Origin: a virus
Virus record (IMG/VR): IMGVR_UViG_3300023500_000012
Coordinates: 1 to 39,795 of that record
Length of the DNA stretch: 39,795 nucleotides
Direction: 5' to 3' (one strand)
This document shows, one piece after another, positions 20,888 to 29,014 of the stretch. A program made the position numbers and the translations under genes. Position 1 is the first letter of the stretch. Each line of letters opens with the position of its first letter. The notes under the pieces are model-generated. The model made no database searches. It saw nothing but the letters and a program-made list of their open reading frames with translations, and was not told the origin of the DNA.

Positions 20888-21172
20888 ATGGCAAAGCGTA
20901 AATATACTAAGCGTAAATCAAAGAAAAAGAAGGTATCAGCACTTAAATCAGTACAGAAACCATTGAAAGAAGAGAGGAGAAAAAAATGGTGTGTTGATGT
21001 TATTGTTGATGAGAAAATTTATATTGTATCTAGATATTTAACTGGTTTCGCTAAATCTGATAACATTAAGGAAGAAGATCTTCGCTTAGTGTATGCTGGA
21101 CTATTACAACAATACGGAATGAAGCCTATTGGTTTTGATGAGTTTATGACTTACGAGGTTTTAAATAAATAG
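20888..21172 (+). CDS. basic hypothetical protein
   Basis: 94 residues. Extremely basic first 20 residues (KRKYTKRKSKKKK), then an alpha/beta domain (CVDVIVDEKIYIVSRYLTGF). Family unknown. Might bind DNA in the head or be a virion assembly factor. Ends TAG. Confidence 0.65.
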   Translation: MAKRKYTKRKSKKKKVSALKSVQKPLKEERRKKWCVDVIVDEKIYIVSRYLTGFAKSDNIKEEDLRLVYAGLLQQYGMKPIGFDEFMTYEVLNK

Positions 21173-21173
21173 T

Positions 21174-21374
21174 ATGCCTAGAACAGAAATACAAGGAGAA
21201 CAAATTGAGCAGGAAACTATCACAGGTGACCAGCTTAAAGATACTGGTGTAGTTCCAGGAACATATACAAATGCTCAGGTTACTACTGACGCAGATGGAC
21301 GTATTACTTCTATTTCAAATGGTACTGGTACTAACGTGAGCTTGGTTATCGCTTTAATAATTGCACTTGGATAG
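21174..21374 (+). CDS. short fibre-tip-like protein (66 aa)
   Basis: TGDQLKDTGVVPGTYTNAQV followed by TTDADGRITSISNG is the well-known fibre motif PGTYTNAxVTVDADGRITS. The product lacks any other domain and ends with a hydrophobic LVIALIIALG, so it looks like a split-off fibre segment. The next gene starts one base after its TAG. Confidence 0.75.
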   Translation: MPRTEIQGEQIEQETITGDQLKDTGVVPGTYTNAQVTTDADGRITSISNGTGTNVSLVIALIIALG

Positions 21375-21375
21375 T

Positions 21376-22983
21376 ATGAAAATAATGGTAGGAGTTGACA
21401 TTGGGGGCTACACCTTCAATGCAGCAACAAAACAAATTACAATCACAGGGCTTGACCCCCTAACATTAGAGCAATTTTTAGTGATTACTAATGTTACTGA
21501 TAATGTAATTATTTATAGTTTCAACGACCCTACTTTAGGCGGTACTGTTTCATCAAACGTAATTACATTGACCTACGACACTACCCTAATGTCTAATACA
21601 GATGACCTACAGATATGGTTGGAGTATAAAAAAACAGAAGATATTAATGTAGGAGTGCCTGATGATTATTCAGAGTCAATTGTAGTTGGAAGTATTTACA
21701 ATATTGAAACAAAAGGAATTACAAACAGATTTAAACACTATATAAAACATATTACCGAAGATATGGAGGGAAATAGTGATTTAGTAGCATCGTTAGATGG
21801 TACAAATACAGATATTCTACAGCTTTTTAAAGCAAGTGCTGACACTATTTCGCACCTACATTTATTTGCTGGTACAGGAGGAGGATCAACAGTTATTGAT
21901 GATATGGAAGTTGTAACTGATTGGACAAGCTCAGACCCTACAAATACGCCTATAGCCCTTGAAACAACTATTGTAGATACAGGATCAGGAAGTTTAAAAA
22001 TAAGCATTACTGATGGAGGTAGTGCCAATGATACGATTACAAAGACTTTTGCAGCAGAAGATTGGAGTGAGTCAACTGCATTAAAGCTAAAATTATATCA
22101 GACTGATGACCAACAAGATATTAGGGTAAGTGTTCGTATAAGTGATGGTACAAACTCTAAAACATCTTCTGAAATGCTTGTAAGTACAAAGAATGTTTGG
22201 AGTGATAGATTGTTATTATTCTCAGGGTTTACAGAAGATGGTGGTGGAACTACTAACATGTCTGCTATTACCTCAGTTATATTTATTATAACAAAGGACA
22301 ATAAAGATAGAGTTGTTTATATAGATCAGCTTATACGTCTTGGTGATCCAGGTACTTTTGATATACAAATATATGATTTTGCTTCTACATCTGCACCTAC
22401 TGCATTATCTCAAGGAACTTTAAAGACTTGGGACGATGGGCTTACAACTCAAACAGTACAAGCCTCAAATGCAAAAAACCTTATAATGGTTGCCAAATTA
22501 ATGCGTAATCTTACTATAGGTAATTACTATGGTATTAGAATATTTAATAAAACCAGCCTTGGTAATCTAGATTTTTACGGAGAATCATCAGGAAGCTACT
22601 ATGCAAATGGTAAAGCATTAAAGTCTATTGATAGTGGAGTTACTTTAACTAATATATCTACAGGGAATGAGGATTTTTACTTCCATATTTACTCTATAGT
22701 TGATGCCTATATTACTAAGATTCACCTACATTTGAATGGAACTACTGGTGAATCAAAAGAGGTTATCATAATTGAAGATTCTGTTGAAAAAGTTAAGAGT
22801 GTGGTTGCCCATGGTAGTAGCTTTCTTAATCAAATTGAAAGAGATATTACGATTGATGTAGCAAAGAATATTGGAGTAAATGACATACTAGAGATTTATT
22901 ATGATGACGACGTAACATCTTCTGCTAATAAAATATCAGTTCGGGTACACGCATGTGTGAAGCCTCATACTTCTAACGGATAA
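21376..22983 (+). CDS. large virion protein with carbohydrate-binding-like domain
   Basis: 535 residues from ATG 21376 (a TTG five codons upstream lies in the previous gene). Residues 1-100 are a small fibre-type beta domain (FLVITNVTDNVIIYSFNDP). Residues about 175-330 look like a jelly-roll carbohydrate-binding module: VIDDMEVVTDWTSSD ... SLKISIT ... AAEDWSESTALKLKLYQTDD ... VVYIDQL. The C-terminus is beta-rich (ITKIHLHLNGTTGE). Likely a fibre or decoration protein that binds surface glycans. Confidence 0.75.
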   Translation: MKIMVGVDIGGYTFNAATKQITITGLDPLTLEQFLVITNVTDNVIIYSFNDPTLGGTVSSNVITLTYDTTLMSNTDDLQIWLEYKKTEDINVGVPDDYSESIVVGSIYNIETKGITNRFKHYIKHITEDMEGNSDLVASLDGTNTDILQLFKASADTISHLHLFAGTGGGSTVIDDMEVVTDWTSSDPTNTPIALETTIVDTGSGSLKISITDGGSANDTITKTFAAEDWSESTALKLKLYQTDDQQDIRVSVRISDGTNSKTSSEMLVSTKNVWSDRLLLFSGFTEDGGGTTNMSAITSVIFIITKDNKDRVVYIDQLIRLGDPGTFDIQIYDFASTSAPTALSQGTLKTWDDGLTTQTVQASNAKNLIMVAKLMRNLTIGNYYGIRIFNKTSLGNLDFYGESSGSYYANGKALKSIDSGVTLTNISTGNEDFYFHIYSIVDAYITKIHLHLNGTTGESKEVIIIEDSVEKVKSVVAHGSSFLNQIERDITIDVAKNIGVNDILEIYYDDDVTSSANKISVRVHACVKPHTSNG

Positions 22984-22988
22984 AATAT

Positions 22989-23120
22989 ATGGATAAATGG
23001 GAATATCAAGAGTTATTAAATCCTTCACTAGAAGAGCTTAATGCTATGGGTTCTAATGGTTGGGAGCTTGTCGGTACAGATGGTTTTAAATATACCTTTA
23101 AGCGTAAAAGGAGAAAATAA
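22989..23120 (+). CDS. small DUF4177-like protein (43 aa)
   Basis: ATG 22989, TAA 23118-23120. DKWEYQELLN then LNAMGSNGWELVGTDGF fits the DUF4177 pattern (WEY ... LNxxGxxGWELV ... F-K-R). Function of that family is unknown. Followed by the next ATG after four bases. Confidence 0.65.
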   Translation: MDKWEYQELLNPSLEELNAMGSNGWELVGTDGFKYTFKRKRRK

Positions 23121-23124
23121 TCAT

Positions 23125-23754
23125 ATGATAATAAAGATTAAAACATGGGCTGAAATAAAAAACCTTGCATCTGCAAAAGGTTTAAGTCTTCAATATTATG
23201 AAGAAGGCAATAAATATTATGTCTTTATTGCTGAGTTAAGTATTGTTTATCTTTTTAGTTTAGAAAAAAATACTACTCCAACATCAGATCAAACAGATTT
23301 TGAAACAAACCATAAACCAACAGGGAATACATCAATCCCAACACCTATATCTGGTAACTTAACCTCAGTACAGGCTAAATATACCCCTAAACTTGCTCAA
23401 ACAATTACAAAAGTAACACTTACATCAACAGATCAGTCAATTCTAAGTATAACTGGCGAAGGTAGGGTTGATTTTATAAACTTTAGGTTTAGTAAAGATG
23501 AGGTAGAATTATCTGTATGGGTTGATGGAGTTGAAGCATATCGTGTTGACCTTGAAATAATTGAAGAAGACCATAAGCTTAAATCAGATGAAGAAGATAT
23601 TAGTTTTTCACACCCTATTGCTTCTGGAAAGACTTATCAAGAAATATGGAATGAAGCAGTAGATTTTTCTACTTCTTTTGAAGTTAAGGCAAAGAAAACG
23701 TCTAGTAATCCAAAAATGTTATCTGCTTTAATTAGATACCGTTTAAAAGTATAA
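23125..23754 (+). CDS. hypothetical virion protein, paralogue of 23759 product
   Basis: 209 residues from ATG 23125 (the longer GTG/TTG extension overlaps the 43-aa gene and is rejected). The first 70 residues (TWAEIKNLASAKGLSLQYYE, then SDQTDFETN) match the start of the next gene (NWADFKTTIASKIL ... SDQEDFELNYQ). The rest is beta-rich, with VELSVWVDGVEAYRVDLEI. Structural, probably part of a receptor or neck decoration complex. Confidence 0.7.
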   Translation: MIIKIKTWAEIKNLASAKGLSLQYYEEGNKYYVFIAELSIVYLFSLEKNTTPTSDQTDFETNHKPTGNTSIPTPISGNLTSVQAKYTPKLAQTITKVTLTSTDQSILSITGEGRVDFINFRFSKDEVELSVWVDGVEAYRVDLEIIEEDHKLKSDEEDISFSHPIASGKTYQEIWNEAVDFSTSFEVKAKKTSSNPKMLSALIRYRLKV

Positions 23755-23758
23755 ACCT

Positions 23759-24538
23759 ATGGCAAAGATCAAAAAAAACTGGGCGGACTTTAAAACAACC
23801 ATCGCATCAAAAATCTTGCGTATCAACATGGAGCAAGATTTGGATTTTTACTATCTTATTGCACCTGAAAATGGCACTAAATACTATTGTGATATTCCTA
23901 AAGAAGGTACTCCTGCCCCTGTTGGCTCAGATCAAGAAGATTTTGAGTTAAACTATCAGGCTGATGTGAATCAACCAATGAAACTTAAAAGCCCTGACGG
24001 AAAAGAAAAGGTTGTTTCATCTTCTTTACCCTCAAAGACAGTAACTTGTTTTACTACTTGTGGTGATAATATAACTCCAGGTTCTGAGGAAATTGGTTCA
24101 ATGGCACATAGAATGGAATGGGATTTTTCTAATACAGATAATGTTATTACCGCCCCTGCTGGTTATAAGAGAAAGCGTATTGAAGTTGAGTTCCTAGATG
24201 ATATATATATAAAAGAAGGTACAATTTACTTTCATGATGCAATAAAGGGTTCATATGTTGATCTATTTGTAGTATGTAAAGCAGGTAAATATTATTTAAA
24301 GAATGATGGCTCACCAGCACTTGCTAGTGTAGATACCCCTGTTTATCACTATGTTATGGCTCACCCTATGGTTGGTTCTGTTCCTATGGGAGATGAGCTA
24401 AATACTGAGCAAGCTATGGAGACTGCCGTTACAACTGATTATAAGTTTTATGTTGAAATAACAGTTCCAGATACTGATTCAGTTTCTCATGGTGTCTCAG
24501 AGTTTGAGTGTTATCGTCCAAGAACAATGATTCTATAA
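23759..24538 (+). CDS. hypothetical virion protein
   Basis: 259 residues. N-terminal domain as in 23125. The C-terminal 150 residues are beta-rich and contain RKRIEVEFLDDIYIKEGTIY and DLFVVCKAGKYYLKN, ending FECYRPRTMIL. No recognised fold. Encoded between the fibre genes and the YiiX-like hydrolase, so probably a virion component. Confidence 0.7.
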   Translation: MAKIKKNWADFKTTIASKILRINMEQDLDFYYLIAPENGTKYYCDIPKEGTPAPVGSDQEDFELNYQADVNQPMKLKSPDGKEKVVSSSLPSKTVTCFTTCGDNITPGSEEIGSMAHRMEWDFSNTDNVITAPAGYKRKRIEVEFLDDIYIKEGTIYFHDAIKGSYVDLFVVCKAGKYYLKNDGSPALASVDTPVYHYVMAHPMVGSVPMGDELNTEQAMETAVTTDYKFYVEITVPDTDSVSHGVSEFECYRPRTMIL

Positions 24539-24540
24539 GT

Positions 24541-25068
24541 ATGAGGAAATTACCTACAAACAGTTTAGATAATTTAAGAAAGGTTCTAGAACCTGGAGAT
24601 GTGATTTTATTTCATACACACTCAGTAATTAATTGGGCTATAAGAAAACTTACAAAAAGCTACTGGGGTCACTCTGCAATGTATATTGGAGATGGTTTAT
24701 ATATAGAAAGTATAGCGTCAGGAGTCTATATTAATGATATAATAGTATTAGGCAATGCTGATATAAAGATTTACCGTCATGACTCTATGACAGTAGATAT
24801 AGCTTATCGTATTGTTGAGTCAACAAAAACAAAATCTAAAAAAGGGTATGATTATAAAGCTATTTTATACTTATTCAAGTTATTAGTAACTGGTAAAAGG
24901 TTTGGTAATGATGGGAAAATAGGTATAGAAGATAAATATATTTGTTCAGAGTTAATTGCTCTCGCTTACCAAGAAATGGGCTTAAAGGTTATTGATGAGC
25001 TTAATTATGACGAAGTTATACCTGCTGATTTTGAATATAGCCCTAATTTTAAATCAATAGATATTTAA
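24541..25068 (+). CDS. NlpC/P60 YiiX-like cysteine hydrolase
   Basis: 175 residues from ATG 24541. The circularly permuted NlpC/P60 (YiiX/YebB) layout: EPGDVILFHTHS at 17-28, catalytic His44 in YWGHSAMYIGDG, Glu56 in YIESIASGV, and the nucleophile Cys135 in KYICSELIALAYQEMG, ending VIPADFEYSP. Such enzymes cleave peptide, amide or lipid-linked bonds at the envelope. In the virion cassette it could help DNA entry or lysis. No signal peptide. Confidence 0.85.
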   Translation: MRKLPTNSLDNLRKVLEPGDVILFHTHSVINWAIRKLTKSYWGHSAMYIGDGLYIESIASGVYINDIIVLGNADIKIYRHDSMTVDIAYRIVESTKTKSKKGYDYKAILYLFKLLVTGKRFGNDGKIGIEDKYICSELIALAYQEMGLKVIDELNYDEVIPADFEYSPNFKSIDI

Positions 25069-25072
25069 TTTT

Positions 25073-25285
25073 ATGTCAGATAATAAACCAATGGAACAGT
25101 CGTTAGCTTTAATTGAACAAGCATTAGATTATATTAAAAAAGATATTAAAGATATTAAAGAAGAGCTTGATGGAAAGTACGTCACTCAAGATCAGTTTGA
25201 GCCAGTAAGGCGTATAGTTTATGGGGGAGTGGCTTTTATTTTAATAGCTGTTGTCGGAGCAGTAATTGCTTTGGTAGTTAAATAA
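25073..25285 (+). CDS. XhlA-like membrane-anchored protein
   Basis: 70 residues: an amphipathic coiled coil (IEQALDYIKKDIKDIKEELD) and one C-terminal helix (FILIAVVGAVIALVV), the form of XhlA/hemolysin-type phage proteins, which can act with holins. Follows the YiiX-like hydrolase by four bases, so the pair may be a lysis or entry module. Confidence 0.75.
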   Translation: MSDNKPMEQSLALIEQALDYIKKDIKDIKEELDGKYVTQDQFEPVRRIVYGGVAFILIAVVGAVIALVVK

Positions 25286-25290
25286 AACCT

Positions 25291-26088
25291 ATGTATATAA
25301 CAAATGAAGCTCTTTTGGGGGCAAATGGCACACTAAAAGAATTTACTCTTGCTAATAAATATAAAGCTGGAAGTCTTTTGATTACCTACAATGGTAAGCT
25401 ATTTTACGAATTTAAAGAGAACTCAGCATCAAACCAAGAAGATAAACTTGTTTTTGATTTTGCACCATTAGCTACTGATACTATATTAATTTCATACTAT
25501 ACAATTACAGAGCCAAGTGTTTTAAATGCTTTACGATATACAACTGTTAGACAGGTTAAGGATAATTCAAGAGTTGCTGATTTTGCTACATTATCAGATG
25601 TTGATATTGAGAAGCTCATTAGAGAATCAGAGGGATATATTGATGTTCTTGCTGGTAGTTGGGCTAGATATTACGTTATAGCTGGTTCTAATACTCAAGT
25701 AGGGCAAATGCATACATTTCCTAGAATAGATGATGATGTTTCAGATGATTCTTTTGCCTTTTCAGATTATCCACCAATTCCAGCAGAAGTAAGTCAGGCT
25801 ACTATCTACGCTGTTGAGAACTTACAATTATTAGGGACACCCAATAGTGCTGATATAGGTGAAGAAACCATTGAAAGTGAGAAACTAGGTGATTATAACT
25901 ATAAGAAAACTACAAAGAATACAGCAGATGACCCTATAGCTATGGCTAGATTGATGATCGGTAATAGAGCTACCTCACTAATGAGAGGGTTTACTAAGAA
26001 CTATGGGGAAATGACTATTGATGATGGTCGTGCTACTCGCCCTGAATCATGGTTAAACTCACGAAAACGTCGTGCATTAAACTTATAA
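25291..26088 (+). CDS. head-tail connector with N-terminal fibre-like domain
   Basis: 265 residues. Residues 80-265 follow gp6-like head-tail connectors: LSDVDIEKLIRESEGYIDVL and PPIPAEVSQATIYAVENLQL, then the C-terminal tail (RPESWLNSRKRRALNL). Residues 1-75 form a small beta domain (EFTLANKYKAGSLLITYNGK) of fibre type, not usual on connectors. It forms the ring beneath the portal. Confidence 0.8.
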   Translation: MYITNEALLGANGTLKEFTLANKYKAGSLLITYNGKLFYEFKENSASNQEDKLVFDFAPLATDTILISYYTITEPSVLNALRYTTVRQVKDNSRVADFATLSDVDIEKLIRESEGYIDVLAGSWARYYVIAGSNTQVGQMHTFPRIDDDVSDDSFAFSDYPPIPAEVSQATIYAVENLQLLGTPNSADIGEETIESEKLGDYNYKKTTKNTADDPIAMARLMIGNRATSLMRGFTKNYGEMTIDDGRATRPESWLNSRKRRALNL

Positions 26089-26089
26089 T

Positions 26090-26413
26090 ATGTCTTTTGA
26101 GAGCCTTTTGAATAAAACTGTAAATGTAGAATCACGTGTAGAATCCCAAAATGCTATGGGTGAGGTTAGTAATGCTTGGTCAGTTCTACATGCAAACATG
26201 CCTTGCCGTATACAGCCTAATAAGGTGTCTGAGAGGAACAATACATCTGGTGAGTACTTTGTTGCACCTTTCACTATATACGCCCTTACAAGCTATGCTA
26301 TAGCCGATGATGACCGTATTGTAGATGTCTCTACTGTCTATGAGGTTATAAGAGCTTCAAAGGATAGTTCAGATCATCACTGGCAACTACAATGCAAGGT
26401 AATAGATAACTAA
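26090..26413 (+). CDS. head closure / head-tail adaptor protein
   Basis: 107 residues. FESLLNKTVNVESRVESQ and MPCRIQPNKVSERN follow the SPP1 gp16/HK97 gp7-like head-closure pattern: beta barrel and a central flexible loop. Small neck ring protein. Placed correctly between connector and gp10-like protein. Confidence 0.8.
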   Translation: MSFESLLNKTVNVESRVESQNAMGEVSNAWSVLHANMPCRIQPNKVSERNNTSGEYFVAPFTIYALTSYAIADDDRIVDVSTVYEVIRASKDSSDHHWQLQCKVIDN

Positions 26414-26414
26414 T

Positions 26415-26765
26415 ATGCCGATAGTAAAAGTCAATAATATTTCACAGTTTCTAACTGCCATTGAAAAAGGGATTGTTCAAGGTTTGCTTGAGGGTGCTGA
26501 ATTACTTGCTACTAATGTAGGAAAAGAAACACCTGTATTGACTGGAAGGCTTAGAGCTTCTATTGAGCCTATTGGTAAAGTAACTAAAAAAGGTAAACAG
26601 TTTAGTTCGGGGGTAGAAAGTAATGTAGAATATGCCCAATTTATAGAATTTGGTACAGTTAAGATGAAAGCAAGAGGTATGTTTAGAAAGGGTGCTGATA
26701 AATCATTTAAAGGAATTGAAGCATTAATCAATAGAAATCTACCCAAAAATAATAGTGATTTATAA
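26415..26765 (+). CDS. HK97 gp10-like tail/neck protein
   Basis: 116 residues. TPVLTGRLRASIEPIGKV and VEYAQFIEFGTVKMKARG are the diagnostic HK97 gp10 motifs (P-x-x-TG-x-L-R-x-S, Y-A-x-x-x-E-x-G-T). Neck or tail completion function. Confidence 0.9.
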   Translation: MPIVKVNNISQFLTAIEKGIVQGLLEGAELLATNVGKETPVLTGRLRASIEPIGKVTKKGKQFSSGVESNVEYAQFIEFGTVKMKARGMFRKGADKSFKGIEALINRNLPKNNSDL

Positions 26766-26766
26766 T

Positions 26767-27195
26767 ATGGCATCAATAGAAGAAGCAATTTTCACAGTTT
26801 TAAAAAACGATGCAGGTATTGCGTCAAAGGTTGGATATGGTACAGGCAAGTTTCATATCTACCCTTTTGGTGTACCAGAAAAGCAATTAAAATCAGGTAC
26901 ATCGGGATCTAGATATTTTATTGTCTACCAGAAAGTATCATCTAAAAAGATAACAGATGTTGATATTGAACTACCTCTAATACAAATTAATGCTATTGCA
27001 GATTCATTTAGCAATGCTATTACTCTAAAAGATGATATAATAAGGGTATTGGAAAGATTTAAAGGGAATATGGGAGCAGTTAAAGATGTTAAATTTTCCA
27101 GTTTAGAAGGTGAGACCGGTTTAAGAGATCCAGATACAGACTATTTTTATATAGCATTATCATTTAGATGTAAGTATTTCGGTGATAATGTTTAG
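26767..27195 (+). CDS. tail terminator-like protein (DUF3168-like)
   Basis: 142 residues from ATG 26767. SIEEAIFTVLKNDAGIASKV and HIYPFGVPEKQ, then YFIVYQKVSSK, with LPLIQINAIADSFSNAITLK, match the DUF3168/tail terminator family (alpha/beta, hexameric tail ring that stops tube growth). Ends TAG, overlapping the next gene. Confidence 0.85.
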   Translation: MASIEEAIFTVLKNDAGIASKVGYGTGKFHIYPFGVPEKQLKSGTSGSRYFIVYQKVSSKKITDVDIELPLIQINAIADSFSNAITLKDDIIRVLERFKGNMGAVKDVKFSSLEGETGLRDPDTDYFYIALSFRCKYFGDNV

Positions 27196-27478
27196 ATTAA
27201 TAAACAAATATATGGGTAAAAGATTACCAAAAAAAACCAAATCACTTGATAAAATAATGAAAGATATTGATGAAAAGTTAGATAGTATTGTTGAAGAAGT
27301 TATGCCAGAAAAAGTTAAAGATGAACTGAAGCCACAAACAGAAATGGTTAAATTGGTGGCACTTCAAAATTGGGTATTAGACGGTGAGTTTATTCATGAA
27401 GGGGATCAAATTGATGTCTCATCTGAGCAAGCTGATCGGATACTTACACACACATCTGCTTTTCGTTTAGCAGACTAA
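27188..27478 (+). CDS. small hypothetical tail-region protein
   Basis: 96 residues from ATG 27188, overlapping the tail terminator by 8 bp (ATG 27212 is an alternative). Lys-rich helix (KKTKSLDKIMKDIDEKLD) then QNWVLDGEFIHEGDQIDVSS. Family unknown. Confidence 0.65.
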   Translation: MFRLINKYMGKRLPKKTKSLDKIMKDIDEKLDSIVEEVMPEKVKDELKPQTEMVKLVALQNWVLDGEFIHEGDQIDVSSEQADRILTHTSAFRLAD

Positions 27479-27510
27479 TATAAACGATATTATAAGTAAT
27501 CTAATTTACT

Positions 27511-28287
27511 ATGCCAACAACTACTATACAAAAGAGTGCGGCAATTAAATTTGGTTCAACTAAGCTAGAGATCGGAGCAAGTCTTGGTTCTTTGATTAAT
27601 CTTGGAGCAATCCGAGATATGGAGTTCACATCAAAAGCGGAAAACATTGAAATCCCTTTTGATAATACTGCAAGTATCAAACGATTTAAGAACGGACAAA
27701 AAGCCTCTGTAAAATGCCTGTTAACTGAAATTGACATGGCAACTTTCGCTGAAACTGACGCTGGATTAGTTGTTCAAACTGTTGTAGCAGGTACTCTTGT
27801 ATCAGCTTACAACGATGTTATCGCTAGTGGTTCATGGGGTTATAATGATCCTATTGTAATGACTAACCAAAATGGTTCTGGTACTCAATTAACTATCACA
27901 TCTGTTACAGGTGCAACTGATGGTCTATTGGTTTCAGGAACTGACTATTTTGTAGGTCAAGATGCTTTAGGTAGAACAATCGTAACTATCATTGATAGTG
28001 TAACTGTAACTACAGAAGCTCAAGTGCTTACTATCGTGTATGACTATACACCTAATGCTAGTAAGAACATTACTCTAAACGACACTGGAACAAAGACTTT
28101 CAAGGTTGTTAGAATCACAAACACAGATAGTTCAGGTAAAGACTTTATTGTTGAATTATCAAGCGTTACAAACATTACTCCACTTGTTATGCCTTTCTTG
28201 GCTGATGACGCTGACGATGTAATGACTGTAGAAATTGAACTTGAGGGATTAGTGACATTAATCAAAGACGAACAGTCTACTGTTTAA
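27511..28287 (+). CDS. major tail protein
   Basis: 258 residues. FGSTKLEIGASLGSLINLGA, then EFTSKAENIEIPFDNTASIK and CLLTEIDM fit siphovirus tail tube subunits; an insert-like beta region (TVVAGTLVSAYND...) follows in the middle. Forms the tail tube around the tape measure. Followed by paired hairpins and the tail-chaperone gene. Confidence 0.85.
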   Translation: MPTTTIQKSAAIKFGSTKLEIGASLGSLINLGAIRDMEFTSKAENIEIPFDNTASIKRFKNGQKASVKCLLTEIDMATFAETDAGLVVQTVVAGTLVSAYNDVIASGSWGYNDPIVMTNQNGSGTQLTITSVTGATDGLLVSGTDYFVGQDALGRTIVTIIDSVTVTTEAQVLTIVYDYTPNASKNITLNDTGTKTFKVVRITNTDSSGKDFIVELSSVTNITPLVMPFLADDADDVMTVEIELEGLVTLIKDEQSTV

Positions 28288-28288
28288 T

Positions 28289-28330
28289 CACCCCTAAATA
28301 ATTTATTTGGGGGTGGTTAAGACCACCCCC
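28289..28330 (+). other. mutually exclusive hairpins between tail tube and chaperone genes
   Basis: Hairpin 1 pairs 28289-28299 with 28305-28315; hairpin 2 pairs 28309-28317 with 28322-28330 (nine perfect pairs, loop TAAG). Both need 28309-28315, so only one can form. No T run follows (CCTAGAAAAA), so a transcript-processing or attenuation element is more likely than a plain terminator. Confidence 0.6.
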
Positions 28331-28343
28331 CCTAGAAAAATAT

Positions 28344-28742
28344 ATGACAGATAAAAAAAATACATTCTATTTCCTAGATACTGATGTATTCAAGAGAAAT
28401 AAAAAGGACAAAGAGCTTAAACTTTCTTCTACTGGTAAAAAATATAAAGTTCCACATGTAGAATCATTAAGTGCTGAAACATTTTCTATTATCGCTGGTT
28501 TACAGAAAGATAAAGATGATGCGGCAGCAAGTGATGATTTACAGAAGATGGTAAAAACGACGATTGACATCGTCTATTTTGCGTTAAGCCAAAAGAATAA
28601 GGTTGGGCGTGAAGAGATTGAAAAGATCCCGTTTGATGAGCTATCTGGCATCATGGGCTGGATTTTAAAGCCTAGTGAAGACAATGAGCCTTTTTTAGAA
28701 GAGGGGCATGGAGCAACAACAGAAGAACAGGAAAGCAAGTAG
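28344..28742 (+). CDS. tail assembly chaperone (gpG-like)
   Basis: 132 residues, ends TAG. Acidic and helical, with VPHVESLSAETFSIIAGLQK and EIEKIPFDELSGIMGWILKP. Its position just before the tape measure and the slippery site at 28691 identify it as the gpG-like chaperone. Same family role: holds the tape measure in a soluble state during tail assembly. Confidence 0.85.
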   Translation: MTDKKNTFYFLDTDVFKRNKKDKELKLSSTGKKYKVPHVESLSAETFSIIAGLQKDKDDAAASDDLQKMVKTTIDIVYFALSQKNKVGREEIEKIPFDELSGIMGWILKPSEDNEPFLEEGHGATTEEQESK

Positions 28743-29005
28743 GCTATTTCCGTTTCGGATTAGCAGTACTTGAACTTGCAAGCTTCATAGGGTGTCCCCC
28801 AAGAACTGTTCTAGACATGCCCTGGATAGAGTTCAAAATGTATTTAGAATATATGTCATATATTCAACGCTGGAAGTCAGGAGATAAAGAATCTATTGCT
28901 AAAAACAAGATGTTAGATGCTAAAGATAAAGCTAAATACGGTGGAGGATATGATGGAGGTTTTGACAAATTCAAGAAGAGCGTAAAACAACACCACTCAA
29001 AATAA
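28344..29005 (+). CDS. tail assembly chaperone frameshift product (gpGT-like)
   Basis: The downstream frame is open from 28688 to TAA ending at 29005 and lacks its own plausible start near the overlap (first ATG is 28817, codon 43 or so). A -1 slip at T TTT TTA (28691-28697) fuses the first 118 or so residues of the gpG-like protein with about 102 of the T domain: YFRFGLAVLELASFIGCPPR, then MPWIEFKMYLEYMSYIQRW. As in lambda, the minor fusion should bridge tape measure and tail tube. Confidence 0.85.
28691..28697 (+). other. -1 ribosomal frameshift site TTTTTTA
   Basis: In the 0 frame the codons are CCT TTT TTA GAA, which gives the canonical X XXY YYZ heptamer T TTT TTA (same as the HIV-1 heptamer). 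Frame -1 opens at 28688 after a TGA (28685-28687) and 0 frame closes at TAG 28740-28742, so slipping must occur in this 55-nt window. Confidence 0.85.
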
Positions 29006-29014
29006 ATAAAAAGT

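Noticed and set aside
28817-29005. Separate short gene starting at ATG 28817
   Set aside because: Its frame is open back to the slippery site and the N-terminal part is conserved-looking; better read as the frameshift T domain.
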